In this document: in pieces, positions 25,091 through 37,010 of the stretch | How positions within the stretch are numbered: the stretch's first letter is position 1 | How the letters are laid out: each line of letters opens with the position of its first letter | DNA from: Burhinus oedicnemus | Lineage: Eukaryota; Chordata; Aves; Charadriiformes; Burhinidae | Reading direction: 5' to 3' | Assembly: GCA_008921705.1 (NCBI GenBank) | Contig: VFFE01007081.1 | Coordinates: 277,449-341,448 of the forward strand | DNA length: 64,000 nt | Translations under genes and position numbers: made by a program | Notes under the pieces: generated by a model | Seen by the model: the letters and a program-made list of their open reading frames with translations, nothing else | Database searches by the model: none | Told to the model about the DNA's origin: nothing

Positions 25091-28000
25091 TGGGGTGGGA
25101 AAAAAAAACAAAAACAAAACCAAAAAGCCAAGCCGCAAACTCCAGGGAAGATAATCCCCTTGATTTAAAGGTGTTCTAACGTTAATCACGAGGCACAGTT
25201 TTCATTGGTTATGCAACACAAAACTGCTCTTTTTGTTTCCTTTCACTCACTGTGGAAGTGGAGCACAAAGCAGTCGCTTTGGTTTCTTCATCAGCATTTT
25301 GAAATGCTTGATCGAACTGAAGAGATACGGGACACCGTCTTTTATCTACATCCCGGAAGTTGTGGCAGTGCTGTGCTGGTCTGTAAGCCTTCTTAGCAAT
25401 TTCTTTCCAAGTCTGCCTACAAAATTTGTACTCTGCATTTCCAACAATGCAGTATGTACAATTTCAAGGATGGTATGAATATTTGTTGTGAATATATTAT
25501 CTACAGACCGCTTTCTGCATGCAGTAAGGAAAATTCATCATTCAAGTGCATAAGCAACAATTTTCAAACAGGAGAAGGGGAGAAGGCAAGAAAATGTGAG
25601 AGGAAACAAATATTTTTCCTATTCATGTATGATGCAATGATTTCTCCACAAAAGAAAAACAGCTTTCTTTGACACCTAATTTTCTATTTCTGCATTCATT
25701 ATAACATGAAAATGATTAAAAGCAAGATGAAATATTTCAAAAAATGTCTATCCAGGCAAGACATAATTCCCTGTCTCAAGTGTATTAAACAACATCTTGG
25801 AGAGTGTGACTAAATTTTATACATGTACACAGGCACAACCATACTATATGGGAAATGTAAGCATGTGTTTCTCTTCATAGGAGAAATGGTCATGTTTTCT
25901 AAGAAAATTAAGATGCCATTGGTAGAGGGCACCATACCTTGGAAGACAGTTAGCCTTGAAAAGGATTTAAGCATTATAATGGGAAAGCAATTCAGCCTGA
26001 GTCCTTGTCCAGTGCTGCGAAAAGGTGAATGAGAACCTTGGCCACGTAAAGAGGAGAATAATGAATAGCAGGAGGCAGGCAGTTTCACTCTTGCAAGTGT
26101 CCTTAGCAGGAGTGATACTCTTACACTGTCTTCACCTCCTGAGCTTATACTTGAAGGAGGATTTTGAAAAATCTGAGATGGGAAATATGAAGAAAAAATG
26201 AATGATGAGCTGAACAGGGTGCCTTATCTCACAGTTGCACAAGCACATGAAGTTGGCATAAACCAGAGTGCTGGCTCACAAGGGCAAGCCTACCCTTTCC
26301 AGACCTGTAGTCTCTGCATTGTTTCCTCCCTTGATGCTTCTCTTTCTTTTGGACCAGGCTATTTTCAGACTGATTCATCACCCGGCTGCGCAAATACCAT
26401 GTAGACAGAAAAGAGAAGGCTGGAGAGGGAAAGGGCTGGACACTTGAATTTGCTTAGCTTATCAATAAAGCTGAAATAATTTGATTAAGTGTCACCAAGT
26501 GAACACTGAGTATCAAAAGGTTCTTCAGTGTCTACAAAGAAACAGCACAGCTAAGAGCTGGGCCTGGGCCCCTGTTTAGAAATGAAGAAGAGAAAAAAAG
26601 GATTTAGTGATGAGGATGCTTAAGAATTAGAAAAAAAATCAAGAAACTGCTGGATGGTCTCTTTTATGTTTTCAAATCAGCAGTAATTGCTTTTCTGGAA
26701 AATGTAAAATGCACACTCAAAGACACAAAGTGTCAGGTTCAATGGAGGGAGAAATGGGTGAAATGTAGTGGTCTGAGATATATAAGATGCGATAGTAGAT
26801 GATCTAAGACCCCCTTCTGGCCTTAAGCTCAGTGAAATAAGACTGTAGCAAGCTATGAAATTGTGTTTGAAAATACATGCAGAGTTGCAAAAATCTTTTA
26901 CTTTCTTAGTTTACCAACGGCTGAGCATTGGTGCAAAAATAATTTCATTCTTTTTTAAAATTGTTTTCAAGTTTTTTCTGGGCAAAACCAAAATGAAAAG
27001 AATATGAGTAGAGCTCCTGTAAAGATAACTGAAGAGATGGTGGATATTGGAGAGCGATGGGGAGGCTTTTCTGTGGATACCACAGTAACTGTGCACGGCA
27101 TGTTTCAGACTCTATTTGATGAAGTTTGATTTGTTAGTGCTCAGTGCTCTGGTGATAATTGTCTAGTCTGCTCTTCCTTGAATTCACCCATATTTTTAAC
27201 ATTTATTTTTTTATACCTTCAGCAGCTAGGTAGCAGAAGACTACGCCAGCCGAGCCCTGAAATAAAAGGCATCTATCGGGGAAAGGGTCAAATGCCTTTC
27301 CACAAATGTCTCCACCCACTTAATTTTTTTAATCAATGTCAATATTGGCGATTTTGTGGCAAAAATACAATGTGACTTGTGTACTACCATTTCCCACAGC
27401 ACAGCAAATTGTGGGTGTACTCAGTGTCTGATGTTACAGTCATTAAGCCCATGGCTGGAAGGTCAGTACAATTATTTGAGGTTTTAAGCTACTACTTTTG
27501 CAGCACCATCTAATGCAGTGGGGTTTGATTTACAACTATCGATATATTTCCATTAGACTTATGGAATGCTGTACAGAGAGCATATGGGTCTTGTAAAAGA
27601 AGCTCATGGAACTCCCAGGGGTCCCAAGAATGTAAATTGGAAACCACCAGTCTATGTGATGATGCAGCCAACTATAAGTCAATAAAACTAACTTTGTTAC
27701 GGTTTTCCTCCCTGCAATATGGAGTGCCTAGGCATTTTATTATTTGACATGTTGGAAGTCTTGCTAGTAAAAGGTTTCTCTTAAAATCATTCACAGTTTT
27801 ATCTTCTCTTTAATAAAAATAAAGCACTAACAACTTGCCAATGGCAATGATAAAAGTTTTATTAACTACCATAGCAGTAGGAAAAATAATGGCACCAGAT
27901 TTAAAGTGTGAGTCAATTACATGAGCTTTATAGCCATTTTACAAAATAAGCTGAATAATTTTGAAAGGGCAGACTTTATAATCCACTTCAAAAATCCCTT

Positions 28001-29167
28001 TGTACTTTTAGTGACGGTCTGCTCTCTGAGCCTGCAGTAAACTGTGGGGCATGCATGAGGAGTGCATCAGTCAGCCCCTACCACTAGAATCCACCTGGAA
28101 AAACGTCTGTACCTGCATCTGCCAGTTGTTCATAAACTGAAGGTGAAGGTCTTTCTCTTAAATGTTATATCCTTCTGTTTTCTGGAGCAGCTAGAGAGTT
28201 TTGCAACAGGGAGATGGGAACACATATTTTTCAAAATGGGCAAACCTGTCTTTTCTGTTATTAAACATTTGTTCCTCAAATCTAAAAGGTTATCCCTTTT
28301 ATCACTCAGGTTCAACAGATTTTTGCCACTGGCTCAGGCGGAGTCAGCACGTACCATGAATAAGAATCACTTATCCACCTGTATGATGTAGAGATTAATT
28401 TAGTGTAACTTGGGGGTCTAGGCCCTCTCTAGTCAATGAAGAGAGAGAAACAACTCCAGGAGACCATATATCCTTTCCACACACAAAAGATACACAAGTC
28501 AATGCCTGGAGATGCTTTTCCTCTCTCTTGCCTATGAAGACAGCTTGGCAACATCACCTAAATTTTATATGTTTGAAGTCACCGAAGGCAAGCCCCACTT
28601 AAAGCACTTGCTTGGCACAGGAGACACAGAGTAGCACAGAGGATCCCATCAGGTCTCCAGACTGCCCCTTCGTACAAACGATGCATCATAATACCCACTT
28701 GGGTTCTGCACTGTCAACTGAAGTACTGACACACAGAAAAGAAGCTGAATGCATATGGATGTCCACTAAGACTATAATGATGTGACAATGCTCATTCATT
28801 CATATACCCTCTCTACCAGTTATGGGCTTGTAAGGCTCTCTGTGGTTGTACTTGCTTTTCCAACAAGAAGTGGCTTTGCTACCTAGACTCCATCACCAAT
28901 ACTAGGCTGTTGTTCATGAAAACACTTTTATTAATGGGAAATAACATTAGATGAAATAAAAATTGATTTTTAACTGAAACTGTATATTAGAATTTCACAA
29001 CTAGTTTTTATTTTTTACTAATCAATTTTTCCAATTATTTTTCTATTTCTGTGTTCTGCTCTTTGTACCTGCCTCAAACTTTGCTTCAGTGAGTTTATCT
29101 TGAATTCATGTTACCAAAACTGGATGGGAGTAACGTTCATATTCTATTGGAGAATGAAGCTTTTTAA
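25091..29167. other. Single-copy non-coding DNA
   Basis: Starts with an A-rich stretch (25098-25140). Frames at 25205-25478 and 28062-28391 are open by length only. At 26790-26830 the text GATGATCTAAGACCCCCTTC recalls the tail of old amniote SINEs but is too short to call. Nothing else recognised. Confidence 0.5.
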
Positions 29168-29202
29168 AATATATATATTTATATATATATGTATATGTAT
29201 TT
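29168..29202. repeat. TA-rich microsatellite
   Basis: An interrupted alternating AT/GT run (ATATATATATTTATATATAT and following), likely slippage-prone. Confidence 0.85.
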
Positions 29203-30230
29203 CCAGCATACTGGAAATGAACACGTCAAATTAGCCAATGCAAAACGAATGCCTACACTTGGAGAAATCTGGTAAAATCCTAGATCAGTGCCTAAACTGC
29301 TGTTGGAGCATTGGAAATGAAGGTCATGTGAGGAATGGATCCACCTCTGATGCAACAGTCTGGACAACAGCTCAAATCTTAACATGCTAATGAAGCATCT
29401 ATATATACCACTGACCTAGGCCATGGAGATCACGTAACTGCATGCTGTCACTTAAACAGAATCAGGGTGCTTTTGAGACAGGTCCTTCATCTCAGCTGAG
29501 CTAAATGCAGTGATAGATCAGATAGATGCTTGTCTGTGATGTCTGGGATGCATATTTAAAGTTGGTGCAGTCTTTAGCTAATATAAATTGTTTGGTTGCC
29601 ATCTGATTTCCTGCTTCAGTAGCTTGATTTATTGCAATAAGGAGTACAAGTGTTCAAGCAGTCAGAAGCTGGTAGAGCAGGGAGATGAGCCAAGAGGGGG
29701 ACTTGTATCCAAGGACCATGGTACTATGCATCAGAGGGTTTGCCCACGCATAGAGAATTACTCTTGGGTGCATAAAGCTTTATTGTAGCAGTGGTATGAA
29801 ATACGCAAAGTCTTGGTCCAAAATAAGTAATGACCTTTAACAGCTTTCTGTGGGTTCAGCTGCTTCTTGTGCTCACTGCTGTGGGCATTCAAGGGAAAAG
29901 GTGTTCCTTCTGCTTTTAATTTTTCTCAATTTTCAACTCAGAAAAATTCCTTCTTTGTCGCTTTTGCTGCGCTAGAGGAGCATTTGGCAAGAAAAATCCT
30001 GGAGTTTAGCATACATAGTTAATGAAAGAGGAATATCCCACCCCAAGAGGACAGGAACACAGCCAGTAGGGAGTCTGGTACCTGTTCATTCAGAGAAGCC
30101 TGACTGTGGCCGTACTCCACCGCTACAGTGAGCAAAGGGAACCAAGAAGGGCTGCTTAACGACACACAGCCAGTGACAGACATGCCCTTCAAGATTAACA
30201 TTAGAAACACTTTAAATTAAAATGTTTTCT
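29203..30230. other. Single-copy non-coding DNA
   Basis: Nothing recognised on either strand. Confidence 0.5.
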
Positions 30231-30360
30231 TTCCCCCTTCATTGATTTTGTAATGTCTCTGTGAAATTGCTGGTTCCCCTAATTGGCTGATGAAATAATT
30301 AGTTGACTCTGACATTCATTTGGACTTCTTCTAATCAGAAATTCTGTTCCATCAGATGTC
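30231..30360. promoter_or_regulatory. Possible conserved non-coding element
   Basis: The interval has paired homeodomain-type cores (CTAATTGGCTGATGAAATAA then TTAGTTGA) in a stretch without repeats or open frames. The spaced TAATT cores resemble vertebrate conserved non-coding elements. No conservation data are available here, so this is a weak call. Confidence 0.2.
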
Positions 30361-32855
30361 ACGTCTAAACAGGTTTCCGTCTGAGAATTTTCAGGAGTCA
30401 TTTTTTCCTGTGTGAATTTTTAAAGTATTGCATTTCTCTTTTCAGAAAGGATTATCTAACTTTTTCTTTTTTAACTTTCTTATGAACAATTAAGTGCTGA
30501 AGGTTTGGATTTTGTTGAATACAATTCAATATTATTTTATTTAGATCTGTGCCTAAAATATTGTAAATCAACACTTACAACATCTTAATCTTGTCCCCAA
30601 ATAGGCAAAACAGCATTTTAAATTAACATTTAAATAACTTTCAAAGAGCTAAGATTAATCTGCTATAAAAATACAATTTTCTTATTAAAAATATCTCAAA
30701 AAAATTAATCTTAAAATTTCTTCCTGTTAACAATAATTTTAAAATCACCTTGGCAATGCAAAAGCCAATAACATCTTTCAGAAATATTCCTCAGGAAAAA
30801 AATACATTTTGGTGCTTAAGTCTTTAAAGATCATCACCAGTAGCATCTGGAAAACTTGTAATATGTCTAGCAATACTTCTGCACACAAGCACTGAAATGT
30901 ACTTCACAAAAAACAATTAATTGATGTAAATGAGCTGCATTCATTTTAGTTCTGCATAAATGTATATCCTTCTGCCTGTGGGACAGTAGAAAAATGTTAC
31001 CAAAAAAGTTATTTTTAGGTAGTTTATGTGAATGAAGTTGCAAGCCCATGAGTGGAAAGTGAAGCATCTCTGAAATAATTCTTAGGCGAGCGATCTGCTT
31101 CCCAGCTGGAGCCCAGGAAGAGCAATGTATTTTACTGTTTTACTGCTCACGGGAAGTTGTTCTTCGGAAGGACTCTGAAGGCTGTACTGGTTGCTCATGA
31201 CCCATAGAGAGTGATAAGTTAATTGTATCACTGAAAATATAGGAGGCTAGGCTCTTCAGAGCTTTGTAAACTTCATATCTAGCTAAAGTCATGCTCTTAA
31301 ACTAATTTTATGACACAATATAACACTAGGGTTTTTTTAATAATGCATCAGTAGAAGAAAATTACTTCAGGTGGCCTGCCTAGCACATGTGGTTAATGGT
31401 CATAACAGCAGGAAAAGATGCCTAATCTGTATATTTCAGCACACTTTGCTAAGATGTATGGAGCAGGTAAATATATCTTGAACAGTATGAACAACATTAA
31501 AAAATACAGGAAGTATATATATGTAATATTCCATATTTTACTGTTTGGGGCTGCTAAGAAACAAAAATGTGACAACATAGGATGATCCTCTCAAGGAGAC
31601 ACAGTCTTTCAAACAGCTACTCTTGTGATACCATTTCTCTGCAAACCCATTTCACGCATGGGAAAATCACTCATGGAGATTGTTTTTGTCCCCTAGGAAA
31701 CAGAACTGTATGATAGTGGGGTAGAAATAAAAACCCTGTATTTTTCACTGACTTCTGTTCCTACCTGATCTGTGTGTATGCGAGAAGGATAGAGAGAAAG
31801 AAATACTACTTGAAATGAAGCTCCTGTGGAAAAACTGAAAGATGCCTTATGATACGACTTATTTTTCTACCCCCCGTTTCTAGTTCTTTTGCATTCAGCT
31901 CTTCTCCTCCTCTTCTGCCCTGATCAGTCTTTTATATCCTGACTTTTTAAGGCATTGGTTATATCTTCACTGTGGGCTTATGACTCATGAATGGTATGAG
32001 CCATTGCCTTCTCTGTTTGTGTATATTTTCTCCTTGTCTGTCCACGAAAGAGAGCCAGATCTCACCGCCATGGTGGAGGTTTGCTCAGCAGAGTGCTGCA
32101 GAATGGCTTTTCTGCTCTGGGATGAAGCACTATGGGCCAGGGAGTTCCGTTATGGGCAGAATCCAAATCTGTAGCTGATCTATCGTTAGTTTCTCGCCCT
32201 GGTTATTTTGATACCTGATACCAAGAGCTGCTGAGCTGGGGCTTCGGGAGGGGAAAATGGTTGGTTTGGTTTTTGTTTGTTGTTTGTTTGTTTGTTTATA
32301 GAAGTCTGTCAGTGCACACAAGGAATTTTTCCAACTACTACTTTTTTTTTTTCCCCTCAGCCCTTCAGTAAGTACTTGTGTAAGTTTGCACTGTAGACCT
32401 TGCATGTGCTGGAAACAAGCTCAGGTTGTTTTTGCACGATTAAAAGCTTGTGTAGATGGAGCACTGCTGCCTCCTTCTCTCTTTCTCAAGATACACTTAA
32501 TATGTGATTTCATCTTTCGTGTTTGTGCACTTCTCTTTCTTCATTAACTTTTTCCCCCCCCGGCTGAATCATGCACTTGTCTGATGCATAAGACTGATAC
32601 TTAGATTCTTCTTACAATTCATGTTCTTACTTCAGGTACCTGCAATCATTACATGATTTTTCTTCATTAGAGGGGACTGCGTGTGTATACCTCTGTCTCT
32701 CTCACTTGAGCAGGTATGGTAAGCACACGTCATCTTTTCTCATTAGTGTCACTGTCTCAAGGATGACTGTGAAGCAGCTGATCTTTATTACTTTCTCTCT
32801 TCTCAGTGCCCAGCACCTGAATACTCTAACCTCACTGGACGGCACTTTTTTTTTT
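30361..32855. other. Single-copy non-coding DNA
   Basis: Very AT-rich at 30500-30800, with many AATTTTAAA-like words. A GTTT run lies at 32261-32299. No gene recognised. Confidence 0.5.
32261..32299. repeat. GTTT/GGTTT simple repeat
   Basis: TTGGTTTGGT followed by several GTTT units. Simple repeat. Confidence 0.85.
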
Positions 32856-33065
32856 AAATTCAGCCTGGGTACAGGTGTCATCTCCTGGGCACAGCTGGAC
32901 TGAATCAGAACAGCTGGAGATGTGACAATTTCAAGCTGTCCAACCTGACCTCCTGGAGGCCGTACCACACAAGATGCAGGTTCTGTACCATTGCTGTCTT
33001 CAGCCTGACATACGAAGGTGGCTCCAGATGAGGGCTGGATTGGCTTGGACACACTGACAAACTTG
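32856..33065 (-). pseudogene. Coding-like fragment, possible retrocopy
   Basis: The minus strand is open here for about 70 codons with protein-like codon use (GTC, ACC, TTC, GTG, CTG, CAG), giving a peptide that contains SKPIQPSSGATFVCQAED and GQVGQLEIVTSPAVLIQSS. Its composition (Ser, Pro, Gln, Val) resembles a low-complexity region of a nuclear regulator, but I do not recognise the protein. At its 3' side it runs into ten A residues (T at 32846-32855). At its 5' side a possible splice acceptor (ATTACAG) precedes it, but the tract before it is poor in pyrimidines. A truncated retrocopy ending in poly(A), or an isolated exon, would both fit. Retrocopies are rare in birds because CR1 machinery does not favour poly(A) RNAs. 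Confidence 0.35.
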
Positions 33066-34296
33066 CTGTAATTATTCCAGGATCACCCTCTGTGTTGTTC
33101 GACTCTCCTTGCCATAGGGAGAGAAAATGGGAGTAGTCACAGAGGGCTGGAAGTCATTGCAGCTGTTTCTGTTCAATGCCCCACTATTCGTGTGCACTGG
33201 TGTGCTCTTGGTTTGCATTTGAACATTGCTATTTGAAATTATTTTTTAAAACTGGTGATACCTTAGTCCATAATAGTATTTTCTTGACCATGATACAGCT
33301 GAACCAACTGTAGTACTTCTAATAAATTTTAAGAATAAATGTACCATGGACAAAGCCTTATGGGCCAGATGTCATATTTTGCTTTTAGGGGTTTACTTAG
33401 AAGTGTATTTATATAATTCTTTATTTTTCTAAGTTGGAAAGAATGGACTGTGCTAGTAGCACATGCAATGTACTAATTACACATGCATTGACTGTATTAT
33501 TTTAGAATTGGATGAGACAAGCATAGGTTAATTAAATCTGACCAGAAAATCAACCATATAATGGCTGTATATAAATCCTCTTAATGCAATAGTCACCTCT
33601 TTGCACAAAACTGCTAACTCTATAAAATCTCTCATAGGAGGCTCAAATTGGTAGTTTAAGATGTCTACTTTAGTCTCTGATGAAAAACTCACAAATTACC
33701 CAGGATGCCCTACTAGGAGAGCAGCAATTAACACCAACGCTTTTCAGGGACCTGAAGGATTTGTTTTGTCAGGATTACAGCCTGACTAATTATGGCACCT
33801 ATTTCTGGGATATCGAGGGTGGTAACATAGAGAGTACACTGGCAGGTACAACCTAATTAAAAGGTTATTGGGAGTCATTAATGAACTGTATCTTCAAAGT
33901 CTTCTTCTGGTTTTAGGGTTCACTATAGTCCCAGACCATCATAGTGAGTTTAAAACTTTTCCCCTTTCAAAATAAAATTTCTGTTATCAGTGGATTTACA
34001 TAGTTAAGAAATGCAAATTGCAACCTACTGCTTGTGGATTTGATATTTCTTTCTCTGGGTCTCCAGGTATGTTGTTCCACAGCAATGTTAATTATTTACC
34101 TTGTAGTAACAGTCACATGCAACACTCTGTAATGTAAGTACATAGTAACTGACAAGACATTAAAAAAAATAACTTGGGAAATATTAAAAAAAATTAACTG
34201 GGGGAATTCAGATTACCTGAATTCCCAGTCTGGGATGCAGGCATGACATGTAGCTAAACTAGCTGAAATACAGTTCCTCTTCGTGATCTCCTGCAG

Positions 34297-34513
34297 GATA
34301 GTTTGTTGCTCTCCAGCCTGGAATACACCGCTCCAACGTGACTTTGCCGAGCTGCCATCCTGGAACGTTGCATCTGAGCTGATTGAAAGGGAAAGAGGGA
34401 CAGCCACAGGCATCATAGACAGAAGCAAAAAGAGCATCCCTGCCTACCTGCCTACCGTCTCAAGGCAAGCACAGTCCTTCATGGATTGGATCCTACAAAA
34501 GACAGCAACAGTG
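34297..34513 (+). CDS. Candidate internal coding exon
   Basis: A 217-bp segment flanked by an acceptor (TTCGTGATCTCCTGCAG) and a donor (GTG|GTGAGTGC). One frame is open throughout (one leading base, then 72 codons); a second frame that I translated stops within about 15 codons. Codons favour CTG, GAG, AAC, GCC and ATC, and GC is clearly above the surrounding DNA. The peptide includes DFAELPSWNVASELIERE and IPAYLPTVSRQAQSFMDWIL, with two Trp residues and no low-complexity sequence. I do not recognise the family. It leaves phase 0 at the donor. No partner exon is evident nearby on the same strand, so it would belong to a gene with long introns. A chance open stretch or a non-coding RNA exon remains possible. 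Confidence 0.35.
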
Positions 34514-34791
34514 GTGAGTGCAAAGCATAGCAAGATTTGAAAGTTTAATTTTAAAAGGTTCTCCTGCTGTTACCCATCTTGTTTGGGAATAAATGAGAAT
34601 GAAGAATGAAAGTGAGATGTAAACATTCATGTAATATTCTGTAGGAATATGTTTATTTAATTATCATTTAATTATTTGGAAAATTTTTAGCACATCCTCT
34701 CTGAAATTTGAGTCACTGAGCATTTTCAGAGGTTTTTTTCTCTCTTCTTGAGTTGGAGTCATGTTATTGCAAGATGGTATCTACGGCAGCA

Positions 34792-35718
34792 TCACAGAAT
34801 CACGGAATCATGGAATTTTCAGAGTTGGAAGGGACCTCTAGAGATCACCTAGTCCAACTCCCCTGCTGACGCAGGAATGCCTAGAGCACATTACTCAGGA
34901 CTGCAGCCAGGCGGGTCTTGCAAATCTCCAGAGAAGGGGACTCCACAACCTCCTTGGGCAGCCTGTTCCAGTGCTCTGGCACCCTCACCATAAAGAAGTT
35001 TGTTCTTATGTTTGAATGGAACTTCCTATATTCCAACTTGTGCCCGTTGCCCCTCACCCTGTCACTGGGAACCACTGAAAAGTGTCTGGCTCCATCCTCC
35101 TTCAACCCACCCTTTAGATACTTAGGAGCAAGAATAAGGTCTCCCCTCAGCCTTCTTTTCTCCAGGCTAAAGAGTCCCAGCTCTCTCAGCCTTTCCTCAT
35201 AAGGTGCTCCAATCCCCCAATCATCTTTGTTGCCCTACGCTGGACTCTCTCCAGAAGTTCCCTGTCCCGCTTGAGCTGGGGAGCCCAGAACTGGACACAG
35301 TATTCCAATTGTGGCCTCAGCAGTGCCGAGTAGAGGGGGAGAATGAGCTCCCTCCACCTACTGGCCACACTCTTCCCTATGCAGCCCAGGATTCCATTGG
35401 CCTTCCTGGCGACAAGGGCACATTGCTGGCTCATGGATAATTTACTGTCTACCAGGACCCCCAGATCCTTCTCCTCAGAACTGCTTTCCAGCAGGTCCAC
35501 CCCTAACCTGTATTGGTGCCTAGCATTCTTCCTCCCCAGATGCAGGATCCTACACTTGCTCTTGTTGAACCTCCTGAGGTTCTTCTCTGCCCAGCACTCC
35601 AGCCTGTCCAGGTCACGCTGGATGGCAGCAGAGCCCTCTGGAGTGTCAGCCACCCCTCCCAGTTTGGTATCATCAGAGAACTTGCTAAGGATACACTCTG
35701 TCCCCTCATCCAGATGAC
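34792..35718 (-). mobile_element. CR1 LINE, 5'-truncated, RT C-terminal part intact
   Basis: Minus-strand CR1 of a different subfamily from those at both ends of the window. Its 3' UTR carries AGTTGGAAGGGACCTCTAGA and CACAACCTCCTTGGGCAGCC. The minus frame from about 35718 to 35186 is open and includes the RT catalytic block [11 protein letters not shown] with both aspartates kept, then the CR1 C-terminal pattern ([20 protein letters not shown]). The frame is lost at about 35186; a further piece lies at 34881-35105. The 5' break is near 35718, so everything upstream of the catalytic block is missing. The element cannot move, but it is much less decayed than the others. Confidence 0.95.
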
Positions 35719-36867
35719 TGTAGATGACTGAATAGTAACTCTTGGTAGCTGCTTTGTAGGTAATTGCATGAGAAATCACTCAAGCAAAGCCCTGCAGCCA
35801 TGTTTCCCAAGTTGCACTCAAACTGCTTCATTAGGAAAAAAAATGAAAGCATCAGCTTTATGAAATTTGGGTGGATGACTGTGTCCCCAAAGCAGCTTTG
35901 AAACTCCCAAGAGGACTTCTGGTAAATCTTCCACATTGTTCCAAAAGTGTCTATGAAAGGACACAACAAATGCAATGTAACCAGTATCACTGTAAAGTTG
36001 ACAGAGGTTTTCCAAAGGCATCTCCCCTGGGTGGGGAGGAGGGAACAGCCCCCCTTCCCCTTCTAGAGAGCTGGGGCCAGGTATTTCCATTAGAAGCATG
36101 TGTAGGGATGAGTACAGAAAGAAGCAGCTTTTCACAGCTGGTTAGTCTGCATACATGTCCAGGCAAAGATGACCTACAGGGGATCCAGGAAGATTTCCCC
36201 AGAAATGGCATATTTTGGGAGCTGCAAATAACAGGAACAGCCAGATCTGAATATTGTTTCTTGCTTTGCTGTAGATGGATTTCAGTTTCCTCTGCACGTT
36301 ACCTGTGATTCATGGTCTTACCGAAGAGTGACAGGATGGTGCAGAGAGGTACTGTTTTCATTCCTTCCCTGCGGTCTTTAGGTTCAGGAGTAGAGCAATT
36401 CCCACTGATATGAAAATATCCGACAAAAACAAGAGCATTAGAATGAAACTGTGACATAGGGCAATGTGCTTTCATATAAGAAAACATATACCTTCTCTCA
36501 CAGAAGGGATTGTCGGAATTTCTGTCACACTGGAAAAGAAGTTATAATTCAGGTTTTCACAAGGGTAAAAATTTTTGAGCAATTTCCAATTTCAGGCAGG
36601 AAAAATAGGGTTCTTATAGAAAGGTAAGCCCAGAATATTTTCTTGCCTGTTAAGTTATAGACACAATCATTAGAGTTTGCATTCTGAAATAGTTTGACTG
36701 CTTTACCACGTGTTGTTGGCTTACTTCCTTGTCCCTCAATAGAAATCACATTACATAATTAAACAGAAAAAAGTCTGCCAGAGAGGCTCTATTTTGTGTC
36801 TTGGTGTGCTTTAAGTGCTGAACTACTTTTGGATGAACGAGCATAGCTTTCCCATTTTCTCACTTAC

Positions 36868-37010
36868 GACAGGCAAATTCAAAGACTCCCCTTGTTTCCA
36901 GGTCTACAAGCGCACTGAAATTACTAGCAAAATGTTTGTTTGACTTACTAAAGGTCTTGTTAATCTGTGAAGGTAGTCTACTATTTATTTCTTCAATGGC
37001 ATTATAGGTG
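36868..37010 (-). CDS. Candidate internal coding exon
   Basis: On the minus strand an acceptor (GCATTTATTTTTTTAG, preceded by a T-rich tract) is followed by a 143-bp stretch open in only one frame, and ends at a near-perfect donor (TGTC|GTAAGTGAG). The peptide contains NAIEEINSRLPSQINKTF and ALVDLETRGVFEFAC. I do not recognise it. The exon would enter with one spare base and leave with one. Neighbouring exon-like pieces at 36492-36529 and 36322-36404 do not join it in a compatible frame, which argues against a simple gene model. It is supported by splice-site quality and an open frame only. Confidence 0.25.

Noticed and set aside
35871..36308. 145-codon plus-strand frame
   Set aside because: No domain, no splice support, and a composition unlike a folded protein; exon-like signals nearby are on the other strand.
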